In this document: positions 60,201-64,000 of the stretch, piece by piece
Layout: each line of letters opens with the position of its first letter
Position numbering within the stretch: the first letter of the stretch is position 1
Origin: Sphaerolaimus hirsutus
Lineage: Eukaryota; Nematoda; Chromadorea; Monhysterida; Sphaerolaimidae
Assembly (NCBI GenBank): GCA_964036195.1
Contig: OZ038452.1
Coordinates: 31,073,785-31,137,784, forward strand
Length of the DNA stretch: 64,000 nucleotides
Direction of reading: 5' to 3'
Program-made: the position numbers and the translations under genes
The notes under the pieces: model-generated
What the model saw: only the letters and a program-made list of their open reading frames with translations
Databases searched by the model: none
What the model was told of the DNA's origin: nothing

Positions 60201-62784
60201 AGGTGCCTGGGACGCGGGACAGAAGATGCAAAAATACTTTTTAATATTTATTCATGGGGTTGGGGCATAAGTGGCATTTTCTTGGGGAAAAACAATGTGC
60301 GTAAAAATAAAGGCACAGTAAATTTTTCCGAGTCTGTGCCTCTGAGCATGTCTACACACTGTGCAAGTCAGGGTTATTCTAGATTTTGACCCTCCAGGGG
60401 GTTGGATAGATTCCAAAGCTAATTCCAGGCCAGAGAACAAAACACGTCACACCGAAGTAACTTTTCAAATCCACAAAAAGTGCCACCGGCAAAAACAAGG
60501 CACACTAACCTCCGGCTTGGCAGCCCTGGCAGCGAGCTTGGCGCCAGTGCCAGCCTTGCCCGGCGCAGCCTTGGCCTCCCTGCCCCTGGTGCCCCCGAAG
60601 GCCCTGCTCAGGGCACTGGCGCCGGTCTTGGCGTTGGCGCTGGGGCCGGACGCGTTGCCGGTGCCCAGCTTGGAGGCGGCGCTGGTGGCCGCGGTGCCGC
60701 TGCTCGCGCTGGTGGCCGTGTTCGTGCTGATGCCCGACGTGGACAGCTGCGACGACTGCCGCGAGCTGGTCGTCGAGCTGCACGGCCTGTGATTGTGTGA
60801 TTGTCCATAGACAGAGTATTTGGATGACGGCCAAAAAATCCATTTGAGTTTACCACAATCGATTATTAGCTGCTTGCTTTGGTTTGCATACTTTGGTTTC
60901 AGTGTCAGAAACTCTCAAGGATTGCATCTTTTAAATAAAGTATAATATTGAAAGAATCCGACCAATTCACAAAATTTAAGTTGGCATCAGGGGTCTCCAA
61001 GATTTTGGCCCTCGCGGGGCCTGGATAGATAGCAAATCACTCCTCCGGAGGGATAGATAGCTGAAAATTTTTCTGGGGGGGGTGGGGGGGGGGGCTCGCG
61101 GGGCAAAATATATAGGCTTTTCAGTGCATAGAAGACAGAAACGGGAAAAAAATCGCTAAAGAGGTTAAAAGTAGCTAAAATAGGTATATAAACATGTGTA
61201 TAGGCGAAAGCCGCGATTTTGAAGTTGAAAAACTATAAAATGTATGAAAATTAACGATTTTAAGCGAAAATTAGGGCAAAATTTCTCAAAAATCGCTCCA
61301 GATAGGTAGATTGCTGGCACATTTTTGGGATAGATAGGCACAAAATTTGCCTCCGGGATAGATAGATAGCTGAGCGGCCTCTGGGATAGATAGCTTGCGG
61401 ATTTGGGGGGCAGCACCCCCCAGCCCCTCCCCGTAGGAGACCCCTGGTTGGCATATTGGCAGCGAACCAGTTTCAAGAAGCATCTTGTCACTTGTGCACT
61501 GCCTAATGATGTCAAATTCCTAAAAAAAACATTACAAAAACTCACCCGCTACTAGTCTCACTGCCCGCAACGGACTTTTTCACACCACTCTGTTTGGAGC
61601 TGCCAAAGAGGCGAAATTTGTCCAACATGCTCGAATTATTGCTATTGCTCGTTTTATGAGCCGGGGACGAGCCAACGCTGGCGGGTAAATTGCTTTTTGT
61701 AGATTTTGGCACGCTGCCAGGCGGCTTGGCGATTCCACTTGATGGGATTTTGGCACCTGAAATGGTGAAATTCAAAACTTATTGTAAGGGATGATTAAGT
61801 ACACAATGGCTTGGGAGTAGTATCATTAGGTCTACCATTGAGTGCATTTTCAGCGATTTGTGTTTACAGGGATCGATTTGCCAAAAATACCCCCTGGATA
61901 AGTCCTTCATAAATACAAGTCGTTCGGGTACACAACCAACAAACATCCAGGCGGCGGTGCCGCACCCTGTAAAGTGTTTAGTCAGAAGCCAAATTTCATG
62001 CAAAATATCAATCAAAATAAAAAGACTTTGATTTAACACTTTGCAGGGTGCGGGATCAGCACGGCCCTGTGCCGGTGCACATGTAAACCCGGTGCACATG
62101 TAAGCCCATTTTCCCGCACTTTTCTATCACACTGATATTTTATAAGTGAGTCGGTCCCCGTACTGTCAATTCTCTATAAAATACACCGAAGGGCGTGTCG
62201 TCGCTCTGTATGTATGTATGGACATTTACGTACATATCAGCTATCTTTGCCGCCAACGCGATGACGCCATTTCACCGTGACTTCGTGTGAAAACTGAAAT
62301 TTTTTCAAATGCAAATTAACGAACACGGTTGAATGATTTGATTTTATTTAAATTAGAATTTAAATTAATGAAAGTTAAAATTTGAAATTTTCAAAACTAA
62401 AACACGTACAGCATACAAAAAGAGTAGGCTGGATGTGGCCATTTCAGTTTTCACATCAGTCACGGTGAAAACTAGTGTGTGTAGGGCCATTCCGTCACCA
62501 TGTAGGTAAAATCTTAGGGGGGGGGGGGCGCTCACGGGGGTGTACATGCGCACGAGGTTCTGTTCGATTGGCACCCCACTGACCAGTAGCGGCGGGCTTG
62601 GCCAAGCCGCTGCTGTGGCCCTTGTGGTTGGGCGTGACCGGGCACGAGCTGGCGCCTGGCACCGCACTGGGCGCCTTCACACCCTTGTAACTCGACGCGA
62701 TACCGTAATTTTGTGAACAGCTGTGCGGTCCCGGTGTGTTCGGTGTCGGTATTTGGTGGTTGTGTTTTTCCACCGTGTTTCCAT
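21186..62784 (-). CDS. NAV: Neuron navigator (NAV/sickie) family gene, 35 exons, N-terminus outside window
   Basis: Navigators are microtubule-associated cytoskeletal proteins that act in neurite guidance and cell migration. Thirty-five minus-strand exons chain with consistent phases to about 2,070 residues. Seen in order: a Ser/Pro/Thr-rich linker with SSMLDKFRLF; SLDESSSISSG-type serine motif (exon 14); coiled coil TPEERYQHEIRKL (exon 20) continued by VAALTQQQSTYTSMVHAFEK; KKKSW then RSSFTRAF; TDIRLEALSSAHKVDQLR (exon 25); and an AAA ATPase domain (exons 27-34) with P-loop PQGSGKSLLARRL. Motif order matches vertebrate NAV1-3 as known for the family. The calponin-homology domain is not in the window. 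Two junctions are uncertain: exon 17/18 and exon 33/34. Family assignment is firm; the assignment to a particular NAV paralogue is not attempted. Confidence 0.93.
21549..21776. mobile_element. hAT-like hairpin MITE
   Basis: Nearly perfect inverted repeat around a short centre at about 21660, with 8-bp duplication GCTTTTAC on both sides. Ends GGGGCAGGCCTGATACG and CGTATCAGTGCACCCC. Lies just beyond the NAV exon 34 donor, in the last intron. Confidence 0.85.
21940..22085 (-). CDS. NAV: NAV exon 34
   Basis: Acceptor ttcgcag, donor TTG|GTTAGA. Encodes HWPFANDYTGSCNDTDSL, a Ser/Arg-rich stretch and SSAADIDPL. Reading through the donor would stop in-frame at 21910-21912, but splicing to exon 35 completes the family C-terminus. 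Confidence 0.78.
22621..22801 (-). CDS. NAV: NAV exon 33 (3' end uncertain)
   Basis: Acceptor ccctcag. Encodes NVYSVCPLGGGAAACRQW, LGALWNEHLAPCLCAAVEE, matching the LFLSCPI..FTDLWNYSIIPYLLEAV region. Donor GGA|GTTAGT (end 22625) is stronger but gives the wrong phase for exon 34. A|GTGTCG (end 22621) fits. Confidence 0.78.
23142..23345 (-). CDS. NAV: NAV exon 32, sensor/arginine region
   Basis: Acceptor atgtcag, donor AAG|GTCTGT, 68 codons. Encodes LQLTHNFRLVSWPATGEP and GLIGRQLRSKL, aligning with LQLHHNFRWVLCANHTEP..GRFLRRKL. The Arg-rich helix end is conserved. Confidence 0.92.
23382..23518. mobile_element. hAT-like MITE with GGGATC array, short
   Basis: 8-bp duplication TTTGCATT on both sides. 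Ends AAGGGTTCAAACGGGAT and ATCCCGTTTGAACCCTA; interior is CCCGAT repeats. In the intron between NAV exons 31 and 32. Confidence 0.85.
23686..23821 (-). CDS. NAV: NAV exon 31, Walker B region
   Basis: Acceptor aacgcag, donor CAG|GTACGT. Encodes CVVAIIEDVDLCEDAAK then ACPYVLATVAACGQ, aligning with VIILDNL..KCPYIIGTMNQ of NAVs. Confidence 0.9.
24170..24377 (-). CDS. NAV: NAV exon 30, Walker A completed
   Basis: Acceptor aactcag, donor AG|GTATGT. Encodes GKSLLARRLADYIVHK, giving PQGSGKS across the junction. The first Gly of the AAA form GPxGxGK[ST] is Ala here. Then a Ser/Pro/Lys insert and LRQCDSPDSTLAQFVSAM. Confidence 0.9.
25525..25651 (-). CDS. NAV: NAV exon 29, start of P-loop
   Basis: Acceptor tttccag, donor G|GTCTGT. 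Encodes NAVDSVSLLSLLPRANVQ then RRRLLLAAPQGS; the P-loop is split across this junction and completed by exon 30. Very GC-rich. Confidence 0.88.
25749..25911. mobile_element. CACTAGTTGAC-type MITE, short
   Basis: Ends GGGCCCACACACGCTAGTTG and its inverse, flanked by ATT. Between NAV exons 28 and 29. Confidence 0.75.
26042..26224 (-). CDS. NAV: NAV exon 28, AAA region
   Basis: Acceptor ttttcag, donor AAG|GTTGGC, 61 codons. Encodes QYLHRVDPTGAMGLSFNE and SVLGIQFGQLW, matching YIIHVDPVSQLGL..SVLGYSIGE of NAVs. First exon without a counterpart in the left copy within this window. Confidence 0.92.
26882..27051 (-). CDS. NAV: NAV exon 27, entry to AAA region, right copy
   Basis: Acceptor cccccag, donor AGT|GTGAGT. 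Encodes CTPVNVHVSDSL and KVPSMLIGRAFVQSGANWD, aligning with HLFLIGCIGVSGKTKWD in vertebrate NAVs. Left copy has Thr for Ser in DSAPS. Confidence 0.9.
27310..27520 (-). CDS. NAV: NAV exon 26, right copy
   Basis: Acceptor cctacag, donor G|GTCGGT. Encodes EVLNKLKSENESLKQH, the end of the coiled coil, then CGRLLADTCTLSGLPEHF. Left copy has Gly for Ala in PTDAG. Confidence 0.9.
27663..27831 (-). CDS. NAV: NAV exon 25 (signature TDIRLEALSSAH), right copy
   Basis: Acceptor gttccag, donor AGG|GTTAGT. Encodes LVTALRRQLAQRETEI and TDIRLEALSSAHKVDQLR, the most diagnostic NAV sequence in the window. The protein is identical in both copies. Confidence 0.97.
28103..28227 (-). CDS. NAV: NAV exon 24 (RSSFxxAF motif), right copy
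   Basis: Acceptor tacgcag, donor AA|GTGAGC. Encodes IRSSFTRAFSRGNKSAG, the counterpart of vertebrate LRSSFKQAFGKKK, then NGSRLSTINGST. Too short to stand out as an open frame; found because exons 23 and 25 need a phase 0-to-2 exon between them. Left copy has Glu for Asp in DVDDC. Confidence 0.9.
29018..29204. repeat. Inverted-repeat element CAGTCCCGAGCCCTG, right copy
   Basis: Orthologous insertion to 2267-2444, with a small extra GTGTCAAA unit inside. Confidence 0.7.
29326..29762. mobile_element. hAT-like GC-run MITE, right copy only
   Basis: 8-bp duplication GCACACCC at 29318-29325 and 29763-29770; ends CAGGGCCGTATCCAGG and CCTGGATACGTCCCTG. The left copy has the empty site near 2560. Same family as 3882-4310. 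Confidence 0.85.
29796..29986 (-). CDS. NAV: NAV exon 23 (Ser-rich, ends KKKSW), right copy
   Basis: Acceptor ccccccccag, donor TGG|GTCAGT. Encodes MMSVASQRSSRSSNSSRG and ends FGLGKKKSW, matching the basic KKK(R)xW element preceding RSSF in NAVs. Only 34 bp downstream of it sits a copy-specific hAT-like insertion. Confidence 0.9.
30416..30522 (-). CDS. NAV: NAV exon 22, right copy
   Basis: Acceptor ctttcag, donor G|GTGAGT. Encodes SQDAGISQGASEGPKQNA then a Lys-rich end SEQNKKSADGNAN. Left copy has Val for Leu in KPLKS. Confidence 0.85.
30743..30916 (-). CDS. NAV: NAV exon 21, coiled coil, right copy
   Basis: Acceptor ttcgcag, donor AT|GTGGGT. Encodes VAALTQQQSTYTSMVHAFEK then QKDAEVSELRTRLQQLRQ, with heptad spacing. 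Left copy has Thr for Ala in LQAQ. Confidence 0.92.
31046..31282. mobile_element. GTTTTCACCGTGAC MITE, right copy only
   Basis: 3-bp duplication AAT on both sides; the left copy reads straight through (ccaatgtaaactcgc near 3860). Confidence 0.82.
31343..31544 (-). CDS. NAV: NAV exon 20, start of coiled coil, right copy
   Basis: Acceptor tttacag, donor AG|GTCGGT. Encodes HQHQLGGSQLSLVSN then TPEERYQHEIRKLHREVD, which aligns by eye with the start of the vertebrate NAV coiled coil. Phase 1 in, 2 out. Confidence 0.9.
32031..32099 (-). CDS. NAV: NAV exon 19, 69 bp, right copy
   Basis: Acceptor gcgcag, donor G|GTTTGG. Encodes FARKSAYQERIYANVISR, identical in both copies. Phase 1 on both sides. 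Confidence 0.82.
32591..32893 (-). CDS. NAV: NAV exon 18, right copy (5' end uncertain)
   Basis: Donor G|GTAAAT. Encodes VSNTMSRSMYLHSRP, SPNKSGKLSLLAD, NVDNFDVEVHCQEGN and ends QVSKNGVN. The acceptor is either cgccgcag (start 32893, needs phase 1) or ggaag (start 32879, phase 0). A missed microexon before it is also possible. Confidence 0.78.
33172..33422. mobile_element. CTAGTTGACGC-type MITE, right copy only
   Basis: Flanked by ATA on both sides. The left copy has the single site (tgcatagagccgc near 6650), proving a 3-bp duplication. Confidence 0.82.
33856..34128 (-). CDS. NAV: NAV exon 17, right copy
   Basis: Acceptor cgcacag, donor TTG|GTGAGG. Encodes PYYNSATYSQHQQMPTSD, then HERRQAIAQHRQATLAL and GASVENGSSG. 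With the strong GTGAGG donor it ends in phase 0, which does not match the best acceptor of exon 18. A weaker C|GTTTGG six bases inside would. Confidence 0.82.
34451..34685 (-). CDS. NAV: NAV exon 16, intact, right copy
   Basis: Encodes LHTSGDEYSLPLHQSSQQ, MMRSHGTGAGAMG, SAYHSLDRKRHLMGY and ends FSETE|GTGACT. The acceptor is an AAGCAG tandem (start 34688 or 34685), giving one extra Arg or not. The reading frame is open throughout, unlike its left-hand counterpart. Confidence 0.85.
34685..34690 (-). promoter_or_regulatory. Tandem (NAGNAG) splice acceptor of NAV exon 16
   Basis: AAGCAG at the exon 16 border, behind an A-run and C-run, in both copies (8147-8152 on the left). Use of the first AG adds one codon. 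Confidence 0.6.
34944..35171. mobile_element. CACTGGATGTCAACTGAA MITE, right copy only
   Basis: Ends GCCCCCACACACTGGATG and CTAATTG..GTGTGGGCC-like inverse; absent in the left copy near 8400. Nearly the same interior as 59477-59707. Confidence 0.75.
35247..35422 (-). CDS. NAV: NAV exon 15, right copy
   Basis: Acceptor accacag, donor AG|GTGGGT. Encodes NEIDSLLQRCRSTTRG then a Pro/Ala/Gln-rich run ending MYANLPAHLN. GC-rich third positions. The left copy differs by one residue (SHP for SHH). Confidence 0.85.
35474..35672. mobile_element. hAT-like MITE with GGGATC array, right copy only
   Basis: 8-bp duplication AGTGAGAC on both sides; ends TAGGGTTCAAACGGGAT and its inverse. Interior repeats CCCGATCCCGAAATCTC with AAAAAGTGAA spacers. 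The left copy is empty at about 8695. Confidence 0.88.
36047..36191 (-). CDS. NAV: NAV exon 14 (SLDESSS motif), right copy
   Basis: Acceptor cccctcag with a C-run tract, donor CAG|GTGACT. Encodes LDESSSISSGLSESALRG, closely resembling the serine motif of vertebrate NAVs, then CLDQVDENQYAAGYHRRR. First exon shared with the left copy (9054-9198), which has His for Gln in DENQY. Confidence 0.9.
37043..37248. mobile_element. CTAGTTGACAT-type MITE
   Basis: Ends GGGTCCACAAACATTACC..TAGTTGACA and inverse ATGTCAACTAGTGTGTAGGC. Lies 31 bp from the 37280-37688 element. Confidence 0.7.
37280..37688. mobile_element. hAT-like MITE with GGGATC array, long
   Basis: 8-bp duplication ATAGCGTG on both sides. 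GGGATC blocks at both ends flank a unique middle around 37430-37590. Confidence 0.85.
38745..39316. mobile_element. TA-flanked MITE, TTCTATTGGAGG type
   Basis: TACCGTATTTCTTCTGATAA left end, GAGGAGAAATACGGTA right end, with CCTGCCGTTCTATTGGAGG blocks just inside both ends. Confidence 0.75.
41511..41807 (-). CDS. NAV: NAV exon 13
   Basis: Acceptor aatctag, donor GA|GTTTGT. Encodes MHPCELLNYCKVRRRQQKY, then MLPNMLAGPLAIAKLSEL and a Ser-rich end. Flanked by the two longest introns (about 8.9 kb upstream, 5.3 kb downstream). Confidence 0.82.
43745..43995. mobile_element. GTTTTCACCGTGAC MITE
   Basis: Flanked by ATT. Ends GGCCCTACACACACTAG and TGTGTAGGCAC. Confidence 0.8.
44694..44919. mobile_element. 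hAT-like hairpin MITE, second copy
   Basis: Same element as 21549-21776; duplication CAAATTAC (with a shared preceding A) on both sides. Confidence 0.85.
45401..46363. repeat. Inverted-repeat element hosting a hAT-like insertion
   Basis: Arms of about 50 bp (GTCCATCTAGGCCAGCTGCC type at 45401-45455 and its inverse at 46309-46363) enclose the 45460-46037 element and about 270 bp of host interior. Confidence 0.7.
45460..46037. mobile_element. hAT-like GATAGATAGC MITE, nested
   Basis: Same family as 60988-61446. Target duplication GGGCCGTA / GGACCGTA with one mismatch. Inserted inside the inverted repeat at about 45401-46363. Confidence 0.75.
49002..49302. mobile_element. CACTAGTTGAC-type MITE, long
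   Basis: Ends GGCGCTACACACACTAGTTG and inverse with an expanded (GT)n near 49280; inner inverted AACTGGTTCCCAT. Confidence 0.7.
50048..50515. mobile_element. TA-flanked G-run MITE
   Basis: Full-length copy with both inverted ends, 219 bp downstream of NAV exon 12. Confidence 0.85.
50734..51010 (-). CDS. NAV: NAV exon 12
   Basis: Acceptor attccag, donor AG|GTGAGT. Encodes PYSTLPASVGKCGYSSD, then an Ala/Arg/Leu-rich helix ending AAKLLNEYQD. Phase 1 in, 2 out. Confidence 0.82.
51058..52543. mobile_element. Foldback element with about 265-bp arms, interrupted
   Basis: Ends CATGGTCGGGCTGAAAAGTC and its inverse, flanked by TA (51056-51057, 52544-52545). The left arm is split by the 51242-51808 element; the arm resumes at 51811 and its inverse runs back from about 52362. 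No convincing transposase frame in the spacer. Confidence 0.85.
51242..51808. mobile_element. TA-flanked foldback MITE nested in the left arm
   Basis: Inverted ends CAGGGGTGGGCATTTTCAG and inverse extend over roughly 130 bp. TA flanks at 51240-51241 and 51809-51810; the host's other arm shows a single TA at the same point. Confidence 0.88.
52563..52613 (-). CDS. NAV: NAV exon 11, 51-bp microexon
   Basis: Acceptor tctgcag, donor G|GTTGGC. Encodes 17 residues, DLEKLGLFLGYASDSAS. Same phase on both sides, so it could be skipped without frame loss (inference). It starts only 20 bp from the right end of the foldback element at 51058-52543. Confidence 0.7.
52683..52844 (-). CDS. NAV: NAV exon 10
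   Basis: Acceptor tttccag, donor G|GTGAGT. Encodes SSSDEHEGAGELPAS, then PLIPNCPESRH and NYEFADKCD. Phase 1 on both sides. Confidence 0.75.
53836..54080. mobile_element. GTTTTCACCGTGAC MITE
   Basis: Flanked by AAT on both sides; ends 54 bp from the NAV exon 9 donor. Confidence 0.82.
54134..54248 (-). CDS. NAV: NAV exon 9
   Basis: Acceptor gctttcag, donor G|GTTTGT. Encodes RREDAQSESEMTNQGK and SLDRRGLKKDNVST. Phase 0 in, 1 out, matching exons 8 and 10. Confidence 0.75.
54690..54865 (-). CDS. NAV: NAV exon 8
   Basis: Acceptor tctctcag, donor GAG|GTGCGA. Encodes VQSNHLAGSVDSVVSVIQ and later SDTVSVIFCPNRTE. AT-rich codon use. Confidence 0.78.
55084..55155. mobile_element. Solo end of GATAGATAGC hAT-like MITE
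   Basis: CAGGGGTCTCCAACGG followed by a G/C-run and GGCTATCTCCCGAGGC, matching one end of the 60988-61446 family; no partner end. Confidence 0.6.
55308..55729. mobile_element. TA-flanked G-run MITE, left end lost
   Basis: Right end GAGGAAATACGGTA intact; the left TACCGTATTTC end is replaced by a plain G-run. Ends 66 bp from the NAV exon 7 donor. Confidence 0.78.
55795..55948 (-). CDS. NAV: NAV exon 7
   Basis: Acceptor tctttcag, donor G|GTTTGT (T at +3). Encodes SPTVGVVSPMTRHKQLQ and ends near EDWEGDAF. The donor was chosen because it alone restores phase with exon 8. A 35-bp tandem repeat lies just upstream of the acceptor. Confidence 0.7.
55964..56041. repeat. 35-bp tandem repeat
   Basis: Two full units beginning TTGTATTTAAGCAGCCGG and a partial third, ending 16 bp before the exon 7 acceptor. 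On the minus strand each unit carries ACCCCCTTAAAATAACC, so the splice approach region is duplicated. Confidence 0.85.
56733..57341. repeat. Inverted-repeat MITE rich in GTCGACTTTTA
   Basis: Ends TATAATTGAGGCGTC and inverse GACGCCTCAATTATA; the motif AAAAGTCGAC recurs five or more times inside. Between NAV exons 6 and 7. Confidence 0.72.
57753..58190. mobile_element. hAT-like GC-run MITE, third copy
   Basis: Left end CAAGGACGTAGCCAGGGG; interior like 3882-4310. Right end is diverged and no clear target duplication is seen. Confidence 0.7.
58224..58654. mobile_element. TA-flanked G-run MITE, TTAATTCGAG variant
   Basis: TACCGTATTACCTCGAAATA..AATTCGAGGTAATACGGTA with alternating TATTTCGAGG and TTAATTCGAGG blocks. 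Confidence 0.82.
59126..59374 (-). CDS. NAV: NAV exon 6
   Basis: Acceptor tttccag, donor CAG|GTGGGG, 83 codons in phase 0. Encodes KGFTPRSTSLPINSRSN and later VRSPSEENGSSSRNGAVKQ: a basic, Ser-rich region as expected of the NAV microtubule-binding linker. Confidence 0.8.
59477..59707. mobile_element. CACTGGATAGCAACTGAA MITE
   Basis: Close relative of 34944-35171; ends GGGCCCCCACACACTGG and CACTAGT-type inverse GTGTGTGTGGGCCC. Upstream of NAV exon 6. Confidence 0.75.
59766..59868 (-). CDS. NAV: NAV exon 5
   Basis: Acceptor aacgcag, donor AAG|GTGCGA. Encodes SPTWSSAPSDETRQSPGE and ends in HAAKK. Short linker exon that keeps the frame between exons 4 and 6. Confidence 0.75.
60067..60206 (-). 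CDS. NAV: NAV exon 4
   Basis: Acceptor gtcccag, donor AG|GTGAAT. Encodes APQAAAGSKILKPK then SGETDADSAYVGCDS, a Ser-rich linker. Phase 0 in, phase 2 out. Confidence 0.78.
60510..60786 (-). CDS. NAV: NAV exon 3 (Ser/Ala/Gly-rich, very GC-rich)
   Basis: Acceptor atcacag, donor GAG|GTTAGT. Encodes a low-complexity stretch beginning PCSSTTSSRQSSQLSTSG and ending KLAARAAKPE. Third codon positions are almost all G or C, unlike neighbouring exons 7-12. A longer open frame on the other strand is a shadow of this composition. Confidence 0.8.
60988..61446. mobile_element. hAT-like MITE with GATAGATAGC blocks
   Basis: 8-bp duplication GTTGGCAT on both sides. Ends CAGGGGTCTCCAA and GGAGACCCCTG; the interior repeats GGGATAGATAGCTGA-like blocks. 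Between NAV exons 2 and 3. Confidence 0.83.
61546..61756 (-). CDS. NAV: NAV exon 2 (SSMLDKFRLF linker)
   Basis: Acceptor tttcag, donor GG|GTGAGT. Encodes GAKIPSSGIAKPP followed by SSMLDKFRLFGSS, a recognisable NAV linker motif. Phase joins exactly to exons 1 and 3. Confidence 0.88.
61960..62054. repeat. Short inverted repeat CCGCACCCTGTAAAGTGTT
   Basis: Reduced relative of the ACCCTGTAAA hairpins, ending AACACTTTGCAGGGTGCGG. Confidence 0.6.
62271..62488. mobile_element. GTTTTCACCGTGAC MITE, truncated
   Basis: Starts inside the inner inverted repeat (TTCACCGTGAC), so the outer left end is lost; right end GTGTGTGTAGGGCC intact. About 95 bp from the exon 1 donor. Confidence 0.75.
62584..62784 (-). 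CDS. NAV: NAV exon 1 of window (linker)
   Basis: Acceptor tttcag, donor G|GTCAGT, phase 2 in and 1 out. It encodes a Pro/Ser/His-rich linker containing HNHQIPTPNTPG and GLAKPAATG. No calponin-homology residues are present, so at least one earlier exon must lie beyond the window or in the repeat-filled stretch to its right. Confidence 0.8.
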
Positions 62785-64000
62785 CTGAAATGTTGGGCGA
62801 CTATTTTTTATGTGGTTTGTGCAGAAACGGAAAAATAAGTATTTATGGTGCTCTGCTTTTCATTAAGTATCAAAAAAAAAATTGTAAGTATTTTAAATTT
62901 GTAAAATTTGTAAGTATTTAAATAAGTATTAGTTCATTGTAGCAGCTATATTTTTTATTGAGCAAAAAAGCCGTATCAAAAATTCAAAGCTACGGTATTT
63001 CCTACAATAAACGCACTTATAAATAAATTTTTACGTTTTGTTTCAAAAACATGTCAACGAGTTGTTGAAGGTACCGCAAATTGTTGAACCATTAAAAATC
63101 AGGCATATGCCCCGCGCCCTGTAAATTAGGATATAAAACTTCACACAAATGTGTCTAATGTCCGGTAAAACCAAGAACAATTTAACCGGCATTTTTTATT
63201 TTACAAACTGTCATTAAATGGTTACAATAGACTCCCAGAAAAATATGACGGAAAGTTGTCAGGTAAGAAAATAAATCACATGGGCACAAATGGAAGAATA
63301 TTTCAATTTGAGCAAAATGTATGTACCGTATTTCCTCGAAATACCCCCCGGGGGGTGATTGTTTCATAGTGGTCCCGAGAGGGGGGGGGGTTAAACGAGG
63401 GGGTGGGTATTTCGAGGGGGGGTTATTATTTCACAAGAAAATTTTTGAAAACCAAGTACGAAATAGTCGTCTGAAACGTACGCAGACGTCGAAAAATGCA
63501 ACAAAAACCGCCATTTATAAGGTTCTGTAGACTAATATTAGTATGTAGATGGTATGTACACTGTTCTAACGTGACACCGACATTGTTTTAACGTGTGTTC
63601 TGCAGTACACAGAACACAAACTGCAGTATTTGTCATGTACGTTCCCTTTACACTCAATTTGGGGGGGGGTATTTCGAGGGGGGGGGGGTGATTGTTTCAT
63701 AGTGGTCCCGAGAGGGGGGGGGGTCAAACGAGGGGGGGGGGTATTTCGAGGGGGGGGGTATTTCGAGGAAATACGGTAGGTAAATTTGTAAAATTGTATG
63801 TTTGCAAGAGATATGGTAAGTACTATATTAACGTAAAAATGAGCAATAAATTTTATTTTCTTCTGAGATGAATCCGGCAGCGAGTGGCTTGTGAAACGAA
63901 AATATTGTAAAGCATATTTACTATTTTATGCTGAAAAATGTCTTATGCTGAAAACAGTCAAATGTCGAAAAGAATAAAAATCGACCTTTGGAAAGTTCAA
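62785..64000. other. NAV intron upstream of exon 1 of window
   Basis: AT-rich with one MITE (63324-63778). No exon recognised. Confidence 0.6.
63324..63778. mobile_element. TA-flanked G-run MITE
   Basis: Closest relative of the 6098-6557 copy; the two share the same interior, including the stretch around GAAACGTACGCAGACGTC. Lies upstream of NAV exon 1. Confidence 0.85.

Noticed and set aside
60361..60792. Plus-strand open frame of 143 codons, Ala/Leu/Pro-rich
   Set aside because: Antisense shadow of GC-rich NAV exon 3, whose frame fits the gene by phase.

Overview
The window is spliced, repeat-rich animal DNA, probably from an invertebrate; I cannot name the species. Short exons with GT..AG borders lie in AT-rich introns crowded with small non-autonomous DNA transposons (MITEs). 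All recognised genes are on the minus strand. Exons were chained by hand from splice sites, reading phase and family resemblance.

The main gene (62784 down to 21186) is a neuron navigator (NAV / Drosophila sickie) family gene. Thirty-five exons give about 2,070 residues: a Ser/Pro-rich linker, the coiled-coil part with the family motif TDIRLEALSSAHKVDQLR, and a C-terminal AAA-type ATPase domain ending in a separate 18-codon exon. The N-terminal calponin-homology part expected for NAVs would lie to the right of the window.

Downstream in the same direction (16535 to 11030) are seven exons of an S9 (prolyl-oligopeptidase-like) peptidase. They cover only its N-terminal beta-propeller half. The catalytic hydrolase half is missing, because sequence stops at a 200-base assembly gap (9891-10090).

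To the left of the gap, bases 1-9890 are a second copy of the middle of the NAV gene (14 exons, matching about 26795-36870). Coding sequence is nearly identical, but the two copies carry different MITE insertions and one exon of the left copy is frame-broken. Homology runs right up to the gap and the S9 gene is cut at the same place. This fits an unmerged alternative haplotype placed next to its partner at least as well as a real partial duplication.

The rest is introns and intergenic DNA carrying several MITE families: TA-flanked G-run elements, several 8-bp-duplication (hAT-like) families, a 3-bp-duplication family, and one large foldback element interrupted by another. For many of these the target-site duplication can be read directly, and for some the empty site is visible in the other copy. 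No CRISPR, rRNA or convincing tRNA gene was seen.
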